Origin: Trichomonas vaginalis G3
Taxonomy: Eukaryota; Parabasalia; Trichomonadida; Trichomonadidae
Length of the DNA stretch: 64,000 nt
Direction: 5' to 3'
Assembly (NCBI RefSeq): GCF_026262505.1
Contig: NC_067206.1
Span: 14,752,205-14,816,204 of the forward strand
In this document: in pieces, positions 53,195 through 62,460 of the stretch
How positions within the stretch are numbered: position 1 is the stretch's first letter
How the letters are laid out: each line of letters starts with the position of its first letter
The notes under the pieces: model-generated
The model's database searches: none
What the model was told of the DNA's origin: nothing
Seen by the model: only the letters and a program-made list of their open reading frames with translations
Translations under genes and position numbers: made by a program

Positions 53195-54062
53195 ATGTTA
53201 GAAAAAAAGTTTGCTGACATTGACAAAAAATTTGAGAATGTTTTAAACAAGAACAAGAGGAAGTTAGAAAATGCTCAGATAAAGCCTATACATGACAAGT
53301 TCTTATTTGCTCAGAATGGTATAACAGGTCTAATTGCACCACCTGGGTCGGGTAAGACTTTCACTTATCTTAAAATGGCTGCACAACAACAAGAACTAGA
53401 TGAGAAGAACCCATTCTATGAGTTAGTTGTTATTTGTTGACTTCTGGTCAATTTGACCAAACCGTCAATTCGTTCAAAGATATTATAAAGAAGTCTAAGT
53501 TAGTATGTATAAGGATACTGAGTTGTTAGATTGGATAAAGTAAGTAAAAGAAGAGTTTTGAAGTATAATGCTATAAATGAGTATATAAATTCGAAGTTTA
53601 AAGACCCTAATGAGGAAATGCAGAGAATATTAGAGAAGAAACACTTCAGAAACAAACAGAAAGAGATAGAATACATTTCGAAGAAATTGCAATCTTACGA
53701 TTGGAAGACTTACCCTCATAGATGTCTTCTTATCTTAGATGACTTTGCTTCTCATCCTTTGTTAAAGAACAGAGAACAAGATAGTGTCGAATTCTTAAGA
53801 AGCTCAGACACTTTAACATCTCAGTTGTCATTTGTGTACAGACAGCCAAGAGTTTAAGTAAGGATGTAAAGAGAATACTTACTGACATTATACTTTTCCC
53901 GGATTGTCCGAAGACGATTTCATGGAACTTATGAAAGAGTCCATGGCAGGTAAGTTTGACAGACATGAACTATGGGAGAAGTATAAAGTCATACAAGACC
54001 CTCATACTTCTTTCAGAATTCATATCTACGCAAACAAAGTTCAAATTGTAAAAAGTCAATAA
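53195..54062 (+). pseudogene. A32/FtsK-type genome-packaging ATPase
   Basis: Same protein as 26693-27568: Walker A APPGSGKTFTYLK, Walker B LLILDDFASH. About 290 codons, normal for Maverick packaging ATPases. About three breaks in this copy. Confidence 0.87.
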
Positions 54063-54079
54063 AAATAAATGGTTCATTT

Positions 54080-54175
54080 ACTCTGCTTGTTTGAAGTTGT
54101 CAAAATACTCTGTTATTTTTTCTTTCAGTAGCGGTAAGTCTTCTCTCGGTTTTCCGAGGGAAGCAATCTTATGCC
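54080..54175 (-). pseudogene. Remnant of the gene kept in copy B
   Basis: About 95 bp corresponding to the 3' end of 17281-18071, followed by a small hairpin (CTCGG TTTT CCGAG). Same truncation as in C. Confidence 0.65.
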
Positions 54176-54217
54176 ATTTTACTCAGAATTTTGTTGCTGA
54201 ATTCAGTAAAAATAATG

Positions 54218-54257
54218 TTTAGGTGAAGAGGTGAGATCTCACCCGTTTTTTCACCCG
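54218..54257. repeat. GATC-centred palindromic hairpin
   Basis: Core GGTGAGATCTCACC at 54230-54243 with outer arms GGTGAA / TTCACC. It lies between the 316-residue gene end and the remnant. Confidence 0.8.
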
Positions 54258-54274
54258 TTTTCTCACCTGTTTTT

Positions 54275-55225
54275 TCACAAGCGTTTTACATGAATTGTAC
54301 GATGTATATTTGAAATCCTAAACAGTTTTGTAGCTTCTATTTCTTCTGTCAGTATGTCAAAAGTTTTAACTATGCCGAAGGTTTCTTTATACTTCTTCTT
54401 GACGTCAGATAGAAGGAAATCTTCTGCTGTTGGATAGTTTTTGTTCAGAAATTCTAACATGTCCATTTTATTTTCTACCGGCTTCTCTGCTTCTTTCTTT
54501 AAGTCTGCATAGTCGTTTCGCATACGTTCTATCTCTTTGACGGAGTAGTTATATTTCCTAATTGCTGCTTTACATTTAGAACATTGCGGGTTCATTTTTG
54601 CGTTATATTCTGAAACCTTACCTGCTAAAACAACTAAGGCGTCAATTGCTCTCTTCATCTCAAACATAGCGGGTCTTATTTGTTCGTTCCATACCTTACC
54701 TCTTCTATCTTTATCTCTTATCTGCCATACACATTCTGCAACTAACGAAACAAAGTTGTCGTAGGTCTTAAATTCTTCAGATTTATATATGTCAGAAACA
54801 TTCTTATATACCATATCGCAATCTTTGTCCATAACCTTATGGTTGCAATGAAAACCAAGGAATTCATAGTTTACCTTTCGTATGAACTTCTTTATTTCTA
54901 CTGAGTCAGTTGCTTTGACTTCAATTTCGTCAAATTCAGGAATAGTGAGTTTTTGTTGCTGAATTTCAGGTAGTTTAGGCAAATGGTCAATAATGTCCTG
55001 CATTTCATAAAGATACTGTTCATTTGTTTCATCTTTCGCACTACAGTCTAAATTACTTGTTAAAAGTTCTTGCTTTATCTTCTGGATTTTTGTTTCGAAA
55101 GTATATGAAGAAGGAATGAAGTTTTTCATCTCTACTAACATTGACGTAGGATTCATAACTAACGAGTTTGGTGCTGTTGTTTGAATTGTTGTTGTGCCGA
55201 TTGTTGAAATCATATTTACATACAA
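54275..55225 (-). CDS. Maverick protein, 316 residues
   Basis: Whole in D, a relic in B, absent from C. N-terminus Thr/Ser-rich (MISTIGTTTIQTTAPNS; Met5 could also be the start), then largely helical. A Cys-x2-Cys pair (NPQCSKCKAAIRK) near residue 216 could bind metal. C-terminal domain begins MDMLEFLNKNYPTAEDFLL. No family recognised. Its presence in B and D but not C shows it is dispensable or was recently lost. Confidence 0.75.
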   Translation of the reverse strand: MYVNMISTIGTTTIQTTAPNSLVMNPTSMLVEMKNFIPSSYTFETKIQKIKQELLTSNLDCSAKDETNEQYLYEMQDIIDHLPKLPEIQQQKLTIPEFDEIEVKATDSVEIKKFIRKVNYEFLGFHCNHKVMDKDCDMVYKNVSDIYKSEEFKTYDNFVSLVAECVWQIRDKDRRGKVWNEQIRPAMFEMKRAIDALVVLAGKVSEYNAKMNPQCSKCKAAIRKYNYSVKEIERMRNDYADLKKEAEKPVENKMDMLEFLNKNYPTAEDFLLSDVKKKYKETFGIVKTFDILTEEIEATKLFRISNIHRTIHVKRL

Positions 55226-55646
55226 ATAAAAAAAAAAAAATAAAAACTAACTTTATTTTTTATTTCGGGAAAATTCATGAAAATTCAAAGGGTAGAAATG
55301 AGGGTAGAAAACAGGTTAGATCTAACCTTCTACCCTAAACATTCTTGTCAAATACAAAAAAAATGAAAAAAATGACACTTTTCATTAGATAACTGTTATT
55401 TTTTGACGAAGTGAACATTAACACTTCGTCAAAAAAATCCCTGAAATCATATCTTACATACAAAAAAATGAAGAATAAATAAAATAAAACTAACTTTATT
55501 TTTTATTTCGGGAAAATTCATGAAAATTCACGAGGGTGAAAAAACGGGTGAGATCTCACCTCTTCACCTAAACATTATTTTTACTGAATTCAGCAACAAA
55601 ATTCAAATTGTAAAAAGTCAAGCTTGAAAAATCTAAGTGTTTAGTC
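55226..55646. repeat. Intergenic block of palindromes and direct repeats
   Basis: Two near-identical segments (ACTAACTTTATTTTTTATTT, then TTCGGGAAAATTCATGAAAA) at about 55246 and 55488 each lead into a GATC palindrome. These are 55290-55335 (core GGTTAGATCTAACC at 55314-55327) and 55533-55568 (core GGTGAGATCTCACC at 55547-55560). Between them is a hairpin at 55397-55438 (TTTTTTGACGAAGTG / CACTTCGTCAAAAAA). No gene seen. Confidence 0.85.
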
Positions 55647-55838
55647 TTAGTAAGATGGTAGCTTCTTAAAGCAAATACCATTGCTGAGTTTTAGGTACGT
55701 GAAGAGAAGTACAATGAATTCAATTACGAGTACAATTGCAATGACAACTAAGGCAACTATTTTTGTCTTTTGCCAGCAAGGGTACTTCTTCTCTTCCAAT
55801 GGTTCGGCAGAACTATACTCACTCATGAGAAATGCCAA
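55647..55838 (-). CDS. Single-pass membrane protein, 63 residues
   Basis: Whole; same as 27810-28001. One membrane helix, acidic N-terminal tail. Function unknown. Confidence 0.75.
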   Translation of the reverse strand: MAFLMSEYSSAEPLEEKKYPCWQKTKIVALVVIAIVLVIEFIVLLFTYLKLSNGICFKKLPSY

Positions 55839-55869
55839 AACGGTTTAATAGAAAAAGTGTCATTTTTTC

Positions 55870-56064
55870 ATGTCCGAAGACTCGAAGGTGCAACACTTCC
55901 AAAATACCGACGAACTCAGAAGGGCAGCATGGCAGTATCTTCTTGACAACTTCTTTGAGTTCTCCAGGTACACCTTGGAAAATGCTGAAGAACTCCGACA
56001 CAGAGAATTTGGAGAAATTGCACTCCAATACTACCTTGACAAACAAAGGGTAAACAAAGGGTAA
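55870..56064 (+). CDS. Small helical Maverick protein, 64 residues
   Basis: Whole; differs from 28033-28227 by a few residues. Charged helical protein with host-type initiator GTGTCATTTTTTC directly upstream. Function unknown. Confidence 0.7.
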   Translation: MSEDSKVQHFQNTDELRRAAWQYLLDNFFEFSRYTLENAEELRHREFGEIALQYYLDKQRVNKG

Positions 56065-56104
56065 AATAAGACTAAAAACTTAACGTTTAAAAAGTGACAT
56101 TTTT

Positions 56105-56305
56105 ATGAGCTCCGAGTCACCGAGAAAACTTGGTCAGATGTTAGCAGCTTACTTCCCTGAGGAGGATGGAAGCGTTACATACATAAGGTTCAAAAACAAC
56201 GAACCTGGAATTGCGTACCAAATTCGCAATTACATGACCATGGAAGAGTACGAAAGGTTCCTACAAGAGAAACCAGCTCTAAACAACTCAGAAAAGAAAG
56301 AATAA
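56105..56305 (+). CDS. Small Maverick protein, 66 residues
   Basis: Whole; same as 28268-28468 but for about one residue. Function unknown. Confidence 0.7.
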   Translation: MSSESPRKLGQMLAAYFPEEDGSVTYIRFKNNEPGIAYQIRNYMTMEEYERFLQEKPALNNSEKKE

Positions 56306-56333
56306 AAAGTTTAACTCGTAATTGTTTATTTTT

Positions 56334-56918
56334 TTACTTGTATGGGCAAGCTGCAAGAATGAAGTCGACTATCTCAGTCTTTGTCTTGACCAGTTGGACG
56401 GCTCTTGCGAGTACGTCTGTTTTGCGGTCTCCAGCTGGTGTCTGACCTTCGTAATTGCGCATGTTCTTGAGAGCTCCAACTGTAAATGATTGTAGGATGA
56501 AGAGTCTCTCAGACTGCTTGAGGTAGTCTTCACGGTCACGAACCGAATCTGTGGTACGAGTCGAATTGGTCGACCTTAGGGAAGAGACTGAAAGCCTGTC
56601 GTCTTCCATTGGAGCTGTAGCATACTCTTTGCGTAAGCGGTTCAGGCCTTCTTCGAAGTCTTGGTCTCTCTTCGATTGAGATTGGAATTGGAATTGCTGG
56701 GGTGGAGCTTGCTGGAACAACCAAGGGTTGGGGAAGTAAGGCATAGGCTGAGGAGGGTAGTTCGGGAAGCCTTGTGGTGGGTAGTAACCTTGAGGTGGAA
56801 ATTGGTAGTAATTCGGAGGTACTTGCTGGAACTGAGGTTGCTGAGGAGACTGTTGTGGTTTTGCAGCTTTCGGTTCTTCTGGTTTGGGAATGGACTCGGT
56901 TGGTGGGACGTCAGTCAT
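56334..56918 (-). CDS. Pro/Gln/Tyr-rich Maverick protein, 194 residues
   Basis: Whole. Start chosen at MTDVPPTESIPK, conserved in C. Residues 20-80 are a low-complexity PQQ / PPQGYYPPQGFPNYPPQ region, followed by a Ser/Thr/Arg-rich linker (SVSSLRSTNSTRTTDSVRD). The last 60 residues form a helical domain (ERLFILQSFTVGALKNMRNY) ending in AACPYK. No family recognised. The low-complexity part could drive condensation or be a flexible spacer. Divergent from the next gene across the tandem repeat. Confidence 0.75.
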   Translation of the reverse strand: MTDVPPTESIPKPEEPKAAKPQQSPQQPQFQQVPPNYYQFPPQGYYPPQGFPNYPPQPMPYFPNPWLFQQAPPQQFQFQSQSKRDQDFEEGLNRLRKEYATAPMEDDRLSVSSLRSTNSTRTTDSVRDREDYLKQSERLFILQSFTVGALKNMRNYEGQTPAGDRKTDVLARAVQLVKTKTEIVDFILAACPYK

Positions 56919-56934
56919 CCGTTTGTGTCCTGTC

Positions 56935-57180
56935 GGAAGGAAAAATTTTTCCTGTCGGAAGGAAGAACTTTTCCTGTCGGAAGGAAGAACTTTTTCTGTT
57001 GGAAGGAAAAACTTTTTCTGAAGTTCGACCAAAAAGTTCTCAATTTTCGAAAATTTGAATGGTTTACAGACGGACAACTTGAAGAGTTCTTCCTGTCGGA
57101 AGGAAAAATTTTTCCCTTTGTCCGGAAAATTTTTTCCAGTTGTCGGGAAAATATTTTCCTGTCGGATGGAAGGACTCGGA
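56935..57180. repeat. Hypervariable palindromic tandem repeat in a divergent promoter
   Basis: Units of about 21 bp (CCTGTCGGAAGGAAGAACTT and variants, often GGAAAAATTTTTCC) in two blocks flanking 57020-57085. Same position as the 29110-29418 minisatellite of C but with unrelated sequence and the same unit length. Confidence 0.85.
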
Positions 57181-57540
57181 ATGCCAGAAGGATTTGACGA
57201 GGCAATTTACCTTATAGAGATAAATGAAGTTGTTAAGCAGTACTTGCGCAGGGTAATGAAGCCCAAGGTCAAGTTCACCACTATTTCTGGAAGGTCTACA
57301 CTTCAGCTCGAGACTTCGACTGGAATTCCAATTCAAATACCAGACGGGACAGCCTACGATGGCATAAAGGACGCCAAAAGAGAAGCTCTTGTTAAGTTCC
57401 TAAACAAACGTCCTTGGATAAAAATACCAAACAAGGAGAACCCCCTACCCCATATGAAATTGGCAATTCAGTCTCTCCTTCACTTCTCGGGTCAGCCGTT
57501 CTACATAACCTGTGAAGGCGACATCCAACCAGTTCAGTAA
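57181..57540 (+). CDS. Maverick protein, 119 residues
   Basis: Whole. Start chosen at MPEGFDEAIYLIEIN, which aligns with the start in C. N-terminal third differs strongly from C; the block ETSTGIPIQIPDGTAYD and the C-terminus HFSGQPFYITCEGDIQPVQ are shared. Family not recognised. Confidence 0.75.
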   Translation: MPEGFDEAIYLIEINEVVKQYLRRVMKPKVKFTTISGRSTLQLETSTGIPIQIPDGTAYDGIKDAKREALVKFLNKRPWIKIPNKENPLPHMKLAIQSLLHFSGQPFYITCEGDIQPVQ

Positions 57541-57582
57541 ACCTTAACGTTTAGAGTAAAAACATTTTTTTTCATTTTTTGA

Positions 57583-58167
57583 ATGAAGCAAGTTAAATTC
57601 GTCCCATACCAATCTCAATGGACCGATGAAGAGTTTCAAGCCATAGTTGAAGACGTTGAGAACGACATAGACGGCGAACTTGAAGGAGCTCAAATCACAA
57701 TTGCAACCAAAATTGCAGGAGTCAAGGAACAGATAGCTCCACTTAAAGCTACCAAAGCTACTCTTGACCTCATGGATAGTTACCGTTTAGATGTCAAGAG
57801 TGGAATAAGACATTTAAAATTAAAACTTCTAAACTACGAAGCTATACTCCAAAAGTTAGCAGAAATGAGAAGACTTTACCAGAGCTACTTACATGTAAGG
57901 GACTTACCTTCAAGCAGTCCGACCAAAGATGAATTTGTTGACATTGTCCCAATTTTGTCCGAAAGTCAGCTCAGATGTTTCGAACTGCTCCCAACATATC
58001 CGGAATATGAACGTTTGCCTGAACTCTTCCACAATCTCAAAAAACGTTTTTTGGTTCTCATGTTCCAAACTTTTATCGGAAGAGACAACAAACGTTCAGA
58101 AGAAGAACAAGATATTATTTTAAACTTGTTGTATGACATAACTGTCATAACAAGCTTTTTGAAGTAA
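57583..58167 (+). CDS. Helical Maverick protein, 194 residues
   Basis: Whole. Mostly alpha-helical: acidic first helix (DEEFQAIVEDVENDIDGELE), a basic coiled-coil-like middle (RHLKLKLLNYEAILQKLAEM) and a helical C-terminal part (KRFLVLMFQTFIGRDNKRSE). No family recognised. Uses GC-richer codons than the capsid and helicase genes and has a host-type initiator. Immediately followed by the HNH-type gene on the same strand. Confidence 0.75.
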   Translation: MKQVKFVPYQSQWTDEEFQAIVEDVENDIDGELEGAQITIATKIAGVKEQIAPLKATKATLDLMDSYRLDVKSGIRHLKLKLLNYEAILQKLAEMRRLYQSYLHVRDLPSSSPTKDEFVDIVPILSESQLRCFELLPTYPEYERLPELFHNLKKRFLVLMFQTFIGRDNKRSEEEQDIILNLLYDITVITSFLK

Positions 58168-58199
58168 AACCGTCATTCTCAAACCACTTCATTTTTTCG

Positions 58200-58889
58200 A
58201 TGTCCGAACAAGCACCGAAGCCAAACTCAATGGCAGATGTCCTTTCAAGGTTGACAGACAAGCGCCCAGTTCAAATTCAAATTGCCCAATTGAACGCTCA
58301 TCTGTCAAACACCATTAAGACTCTCCAAAGTAGTCTTATGGAAGAGATAACCAATCTCAAAGTCGAAGTCCTCACGAACCAAGCTTCCAATAAGAAAGTC
58401 CTGAACGATTTCGCGGAAACCTTGCGCCAATACAACATAGAGAACCAAAACCTTGCCCGACTCATCTACCGTTTCTTCGAAGAGATTGACACCATCTGGG
58501 CGGCACTCGGAAAGGACAGAACCTCCAACACCGTAATTCGTGAACACAGAATTGCCGAAGGTATTATCAAAGAAGAGGAAGAAGAGGAAGAAGAGGAAGA
58601 AGAGAAACACGAAGAAGAGGAAGTTTGGGCAACCCTTGTTGCCGATGACGCTTACGAAATTTCCCAACCCTACCCATACAAAATCCGCAACAGGGAGACC
58701 GGCAAGGTTCTTACCCCAGTCCTCAACAACTTGGGACACTTGAACCTTAACCTTCGGAATCGCGGTTCAATTTCCATGGGCAAGCTTGTCGCAATTCAAT
58801 GGGTTCCAAATCCAGGCAAGAAGACGAAGGTCAGACACATTGACGGTGACAAGCTCAACAACCGTAAGGAGAACCTCGAGTGGTTCTAA
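58200..58889 (+). CDS. Coiled-coil protein with C-terminal HNH-like domain, 229 residues
   Basis: Whole. Residues 1-115: helical, coiled-coil region (IAQLNAHLSNTIKTLQSSLM). Residues 122-140: acidic run of Glu. Residues 150-229 resemble the NUMOD4/HNH_3 arrangement of homing endonucleases and phage HNH proteins: a YPYKIRNRETGKVL strand region, LVAIQWVPNP, then RHIDGDKLNNRKENLEWF with the His-Asp-Asn-Asn-Asn pattern. Likely DNA binding and possibly cutting. Host-type initiator CTTCATTTTTTCGATG. Could be a regulator that lost nuclease activity. Confidence 0.75.
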   Translation: MSEQAPKPNSMADVLSRLTDKRPVQIQIAQLNAHLSNTIKTLQSSLMEEITNLKVEVLTNQASNKKVLNDFAETLRQYNIENQNLARLIYRFFEEIDTIWAALGKDRTSNTVIREHRIAEGIIKEEEEEEEEEEEKHEEEEVWATLVADDAYEISQPYPYKIRNRETGKVLTPVLNNLGHLNLNLRNRGSISMGKLVAIQWVPNPGKKTKVRHIDGDKLNNRKENLEWF

Positions 58890-58937
58890 GAGTAAAAAAA
58901 TTTTATTTTAGGGGAAACCCCAAGTAAATTTAGGTGT

Positions 58938-59201
58938 TTATTTGGATAAGTATGTTAAATTAAGGGTAATTTGCAAAATTAGTTCCCGACCTTTGAATTG
59001 GGCTCTTTCGTTATCCCAGTTGCGTAGGAGGTCGTCCCAGAGGAGTTGGTAGAATTGCCAATTCAAGGACGATTTGTCCTCCCAGGCATTGAGGATGTAC
59101 TGCTCGTAGAGTTTCATGACCTCTGCCTTGCACCAGACACCCTCTCCCTTGGAACGTAAGGCTTCTTCGAAGTGCTCGAATGCGATTGGCTGCTTGACCA
59201 T
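58938..59201 (-). CDS. Maverick protein, 87 residues
   Basis: Whole; same as 31182-31445. Start at MVKQPIAFEHFEEAL next to the initiator at 59202-59219. Trp-rich helical protein, function unknown. Confidence 0.7.
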   Translation of the reverse strand: MVKQPIAFEHFEEALRSKGEGVWCKAEVMKLYEQYILNAWEDKSSLNWQFYQLLWDDLLRNWDNERAQFKGRELILQITLNLTYLSK

Positions 59202-59230
59202 CCGAAATGACACTTTTTGTCCGTTTGTCA
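59202..59230. promoter_or_regulatory. Divergent host-type initiator region
   Basis: On the minus strand AAAAAGTGTCATTTCGGATG; on the plus strand TTTGTCAATG. About 30 bp serve two divergent genes. Confidence 0.5.
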
Positions 59231-59476
59231 ATGTTCGTGTCTCGTGCCATAGTCGACGAAAATACAGACAAACAGGTTATATATGAGTTTGAGACCAAGA
59301 ATGGTGTAACTCGACCTGTCCGATTCAAAGACTCCGAGGGCGACCATGAAATTAAACGGAAATTAGCTAGGAAGGAATATAAAATGGACTGGTTGCCACC
59401 ACCTCCACCTCCACCACCTTTACCTGTTCCTCAAGTAAATAAGCCTTTCCCGTTCCCAAGAATTCCCACATTTTAA
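59231..59476 (+). CDS. Small proline-tailed protein, 81 residues
   Basis: Whole in D. N-terminal 50 residues are charged (MFVSRAIVDENTDKQVIYEF; KRKLARKEYK); the tail MDWLPPPPPPPPLPVPQ is a polyproline segment of the kind bound by profilin, EVH1, WW or SH3 domains. A link to host cytoskeleton proteins is conceivable but only inferred. Convergent with the polymerase gene. Confidence 0.65.
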   Translation: MFVSRAIVDENTDKQVIYEFETKNGVTRPVRFKDSEGDHEIKRKLARKEYKMDWLPPPPPPPPLPVPQVNKPFPFPRIPTF

Positions 59477-59499
59477 TTCAAATTCGAATAAAAACGTTT

Positions 59500-61652
59500 T
59501 TATTTCATGCAATGTTTAACTATTTCACCATCTTCTTTAACACCCCAGTACTTACGCTTGGAGAGGACATGAACTTCGGTGAAAATTTTGTCCAATTTGA
59601 ATTGACCCATCTTCTCACCGACTAAACCCATTTCAATGAGTTTGTTGTATCCTTCTTCGTTCGTCATGAGTGCGTCAATGTTCTCATAGTAAACCTTGAC
59701 TTTCGATTTGACTTCAGAGAAGAACTCATTGTAGTTGTCAAGGACTGCCTTTGCGAACTGAGGGTAAGACCAATGTTCGACAATAGGTTTTAATGTGGTT
59801 ACTAAGCCACTTTGACCTTGAGTGAATTCGTACTTCAAAACAAAAGGAGAAAACCTTTCAACAAAGTTGTCGACCTTCTCATAATGTTTACTCTTCATCT
59901 CTTGAGGTTTCTTAATGGAATATCCCCATGTCGAATTCATAAGCAATTTGAGTGTCATTGCAAGTTTGGGGTTTGAAGCTTTCCTAATATCATACAGTTG
60001 TTGTATGACTTTTCCAACTGTATAGTTCCTTCACGGGAACTCACCATCTTCGTTTGGAATTCCAGTCGGAATATATTGGACAAACCTCATGTATGCAGCG
60101 TTAAGGTCGACATAGTATATCTTTTCGTTTGAGTCGAACTTGTCGCAACCAATTGGTCCAGTTTGTGGAAATTCAAGTGAGTCTCTTATCTTCTGAGAAA
60201 CTTCTCCTGTTATCTCATAAACGTCGTCGAAGCAACCTGTTTCATATAAAACCTTCTGACCTAACTCAGATGCTCTCCAATACAATTTGACGTCAATTGG
60301 ATGTCTCAATGGAAGTTTGTTTATAGCATCTTGAAGTTCTTGCAACCTCATTGGAAGTTCTTCTGGTTCAGGTTGGTATCCGAACATACCAACCCCTTGT
60401 GGAATTGTGTACTTCTTTTGTACTAGAACTTTGTCTGGAACAACTTTTGGTCTTGCTAACAATGAAAAGTTTGTTTCGTCTTTTGGTACAAAAGTTTCTG
60501 TCAGCTTGTCATCTGGGAATTGGTTCCAACAAACCTTTCTCGAAAAGAATGTTTACAGCTCTGACAATGTTGCACTTGCCTTTTCCGAACAATGGGTTTG
60601 TAAGACTTTCGTTCAACATGAAGTGGTTGTGGACAATTACAATCTTCAACCATGGTAAATTGAACTCAACAACATAGTCGTCATGTGAAGAACCTTTAGC
60701 TGTAGGTATGGACTCGGATATTGACATTTGCCAACGGTGCAATTTTTGCCAATTGACCTCTGAGAATGTACCTTGTCTTCACACATGACTCAAGATACTT
60801 TCATCTTTCTCATCTGTAACAAGACCAGAGTTCCTGAGACATGTAAGAATACAAGGTTCATTGACAATTGTTTCAATTGAATTGTAAATTCCATACCTTG
60901 TCAAGTCAATGTCAGACTTATTTATGAACGGGAAGTATCCAGCATGTTGTCTGACTGCTTGAGGGTTAGGTTGGTACCATTCGAACTTGACACTTGCAAT
61001 TCCTTCAATTGCATTCAAAATGTCTGAGTCGGAGTCAACCATTTGTTCTCTCTTTGTAGTCTTGAAAGCGTCAAGAAGTTTTGCGGCTGTTTGTTCATTG
61101 CCATGTGCATAGTAAATGTGACCATCCAAATCTGTTATGGTCAATCTGAGATTGTGTCCTTTCTTATTTCCGTCTTGAATTGCAGCAAGTACACCCATGA
61201 AGCCTTCTTTGTTCTTTCCTTCGTCAAAGTTTACTGTAAAGGTTCGACCAGATGTAATTTGACTTCTAACTTCACGTACTTTTCATATGCATATCTTGTT
61301 CTTTCCATGGGAGCATGTGTGTCTTCACCTTTTCCTTTTTTCCTTCTCAAAGGATGCAATTGTTCGTCATGTTTCCAGTAGAATCTGGCAAAGCCGTCGT
61401 GTCCTTCAACTTGAGGTTCACTAACATCGAAAGGCATGTCCATAAGACGTTCTTCTTCTAACCTCTCTAGTCTGTTTGGATAATTGGCACGTGCTGTTTC
61501 CAAATCCATTTCGTAGCGAAGACCAGACAATTTGTCATAGACTTTTATGGGTCTTCCCTTCCTATATTTAAACTTCTTCGAAACTCTCCAACCATATCTT
61601 TGTAACTCTGCTTTTATTCTAGCAGATTTTCTATCGATTCTATATGGGGCAT
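59500..61652 (-). pseudogene. Protein-primed family B DNA polymerase
   Basis: Same gene as 31635-33787. Motif A-like YVDLNAAYMRF and motif B-like LLMNSTWGYSIKK visible. About three breaks in this copy. Start follows TTTTTATAAAA on the minus strand. Confidence 0.85.
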
Positions 61653-61685
61653 TTTTATAAAAATAAAAAAATATGTTTTTTTTCT

Positions 61686-62270
61686 TTACTTAACATAACC
61701 GCCTGCTGCCATAAGTCTTTGACGCCAACCCATACCAGCTAATGAAGGTTGACTTGGTTTAGTTTGGAAACTAAACTTTGGTTTTGGTTTATCTTCAGTT
61801 TTTGGTTTTTCTTCTTCTATCGGTTTTTCGTCACTTTTCGGTTCCTCTGACTTTACTTCACTTGCAGGAACAGTTGTGTCGTCAACATCTTCATAAATAT
61901 CATATGCCATTTGTTTTTGTTTTCCTTTCAACTTTTTGTGTTTGTTGTAAAGTTTAGAATATTTCGACTCTAAGTCAATGAGATGTTCTATAATGAACTG
62001 TTGGTCAGTGAAGTAAACTTTTCCATCTGTTGTCTCGAAAGCTCCTTCAGACTTCAATATTTTATTTGTGAGAGTCTGTTTCTTTTTTGAGATACTAGCC
62101 GTTCCATTTTTATGAAAAGTGACTTTGTAGTTAGGGTTTGTATTTCCAGACCTGGCACTTTCTATTATTGAATTTTTCTCTTCATCTGTAAGTTCTTTGA
62201 CAGGTTTTGACAATGGTTCTGAACTTTTTGTTTGTGGTGTCAAATCTACCGTTTCAACTTCTTCGGTCAT
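61686..62270 (-). CDS. Acidic/lysine-rich Maverick protein, 194 residues
   Basis: Whole; same as 33819-34403 apart from a few residues (for example PASEVKSEE here). Function unknown. Confidence 0.75.
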   Translation of the reverse strand: MTEEVETVDLTPQTKSSEPLSKPVKELTDEEKNSIIESARSGNTNPNYKVTFHKNGTASISKKKQTLTNKILKSEGAFETTDGKVYFTDQQFIIEHLIDLESKYSKLYNKHKKLKGKQKQMAYDIYEDVDDTTVPASEVKSEEPKSDEKPIEEEKPKTEDKPKPKFSFQTKPSQPSLAGMGWRQRLMAAGGYVK

Positions 62271-62289
62271 TTCATCTCAGTAAAAAATT

Positions 62290-62441
62290 TTAGTTTGGTT
62301 TGTTTTCAACTGGTTGTTTAGGTTTTTTAAGTCGGTCTAAAACTTCCTGAGGTATAGGAAGAACTTGACAAACACGTGTGTAACTGCTGGAAGTCGACAA
62401 ATCCATCTTGAACCCATTTGTCTCAATGCTGTATTGTTCAT
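62290..62441 (-). pseudogene. Small Maverick protein (50 residues in C), broken here
   Basis: Counterpart of the whole frame at 34423-34575; one break. Confidence 0.6.
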
Positions 62442-62460
62442 TTCATCTCAGTAAAAAACT

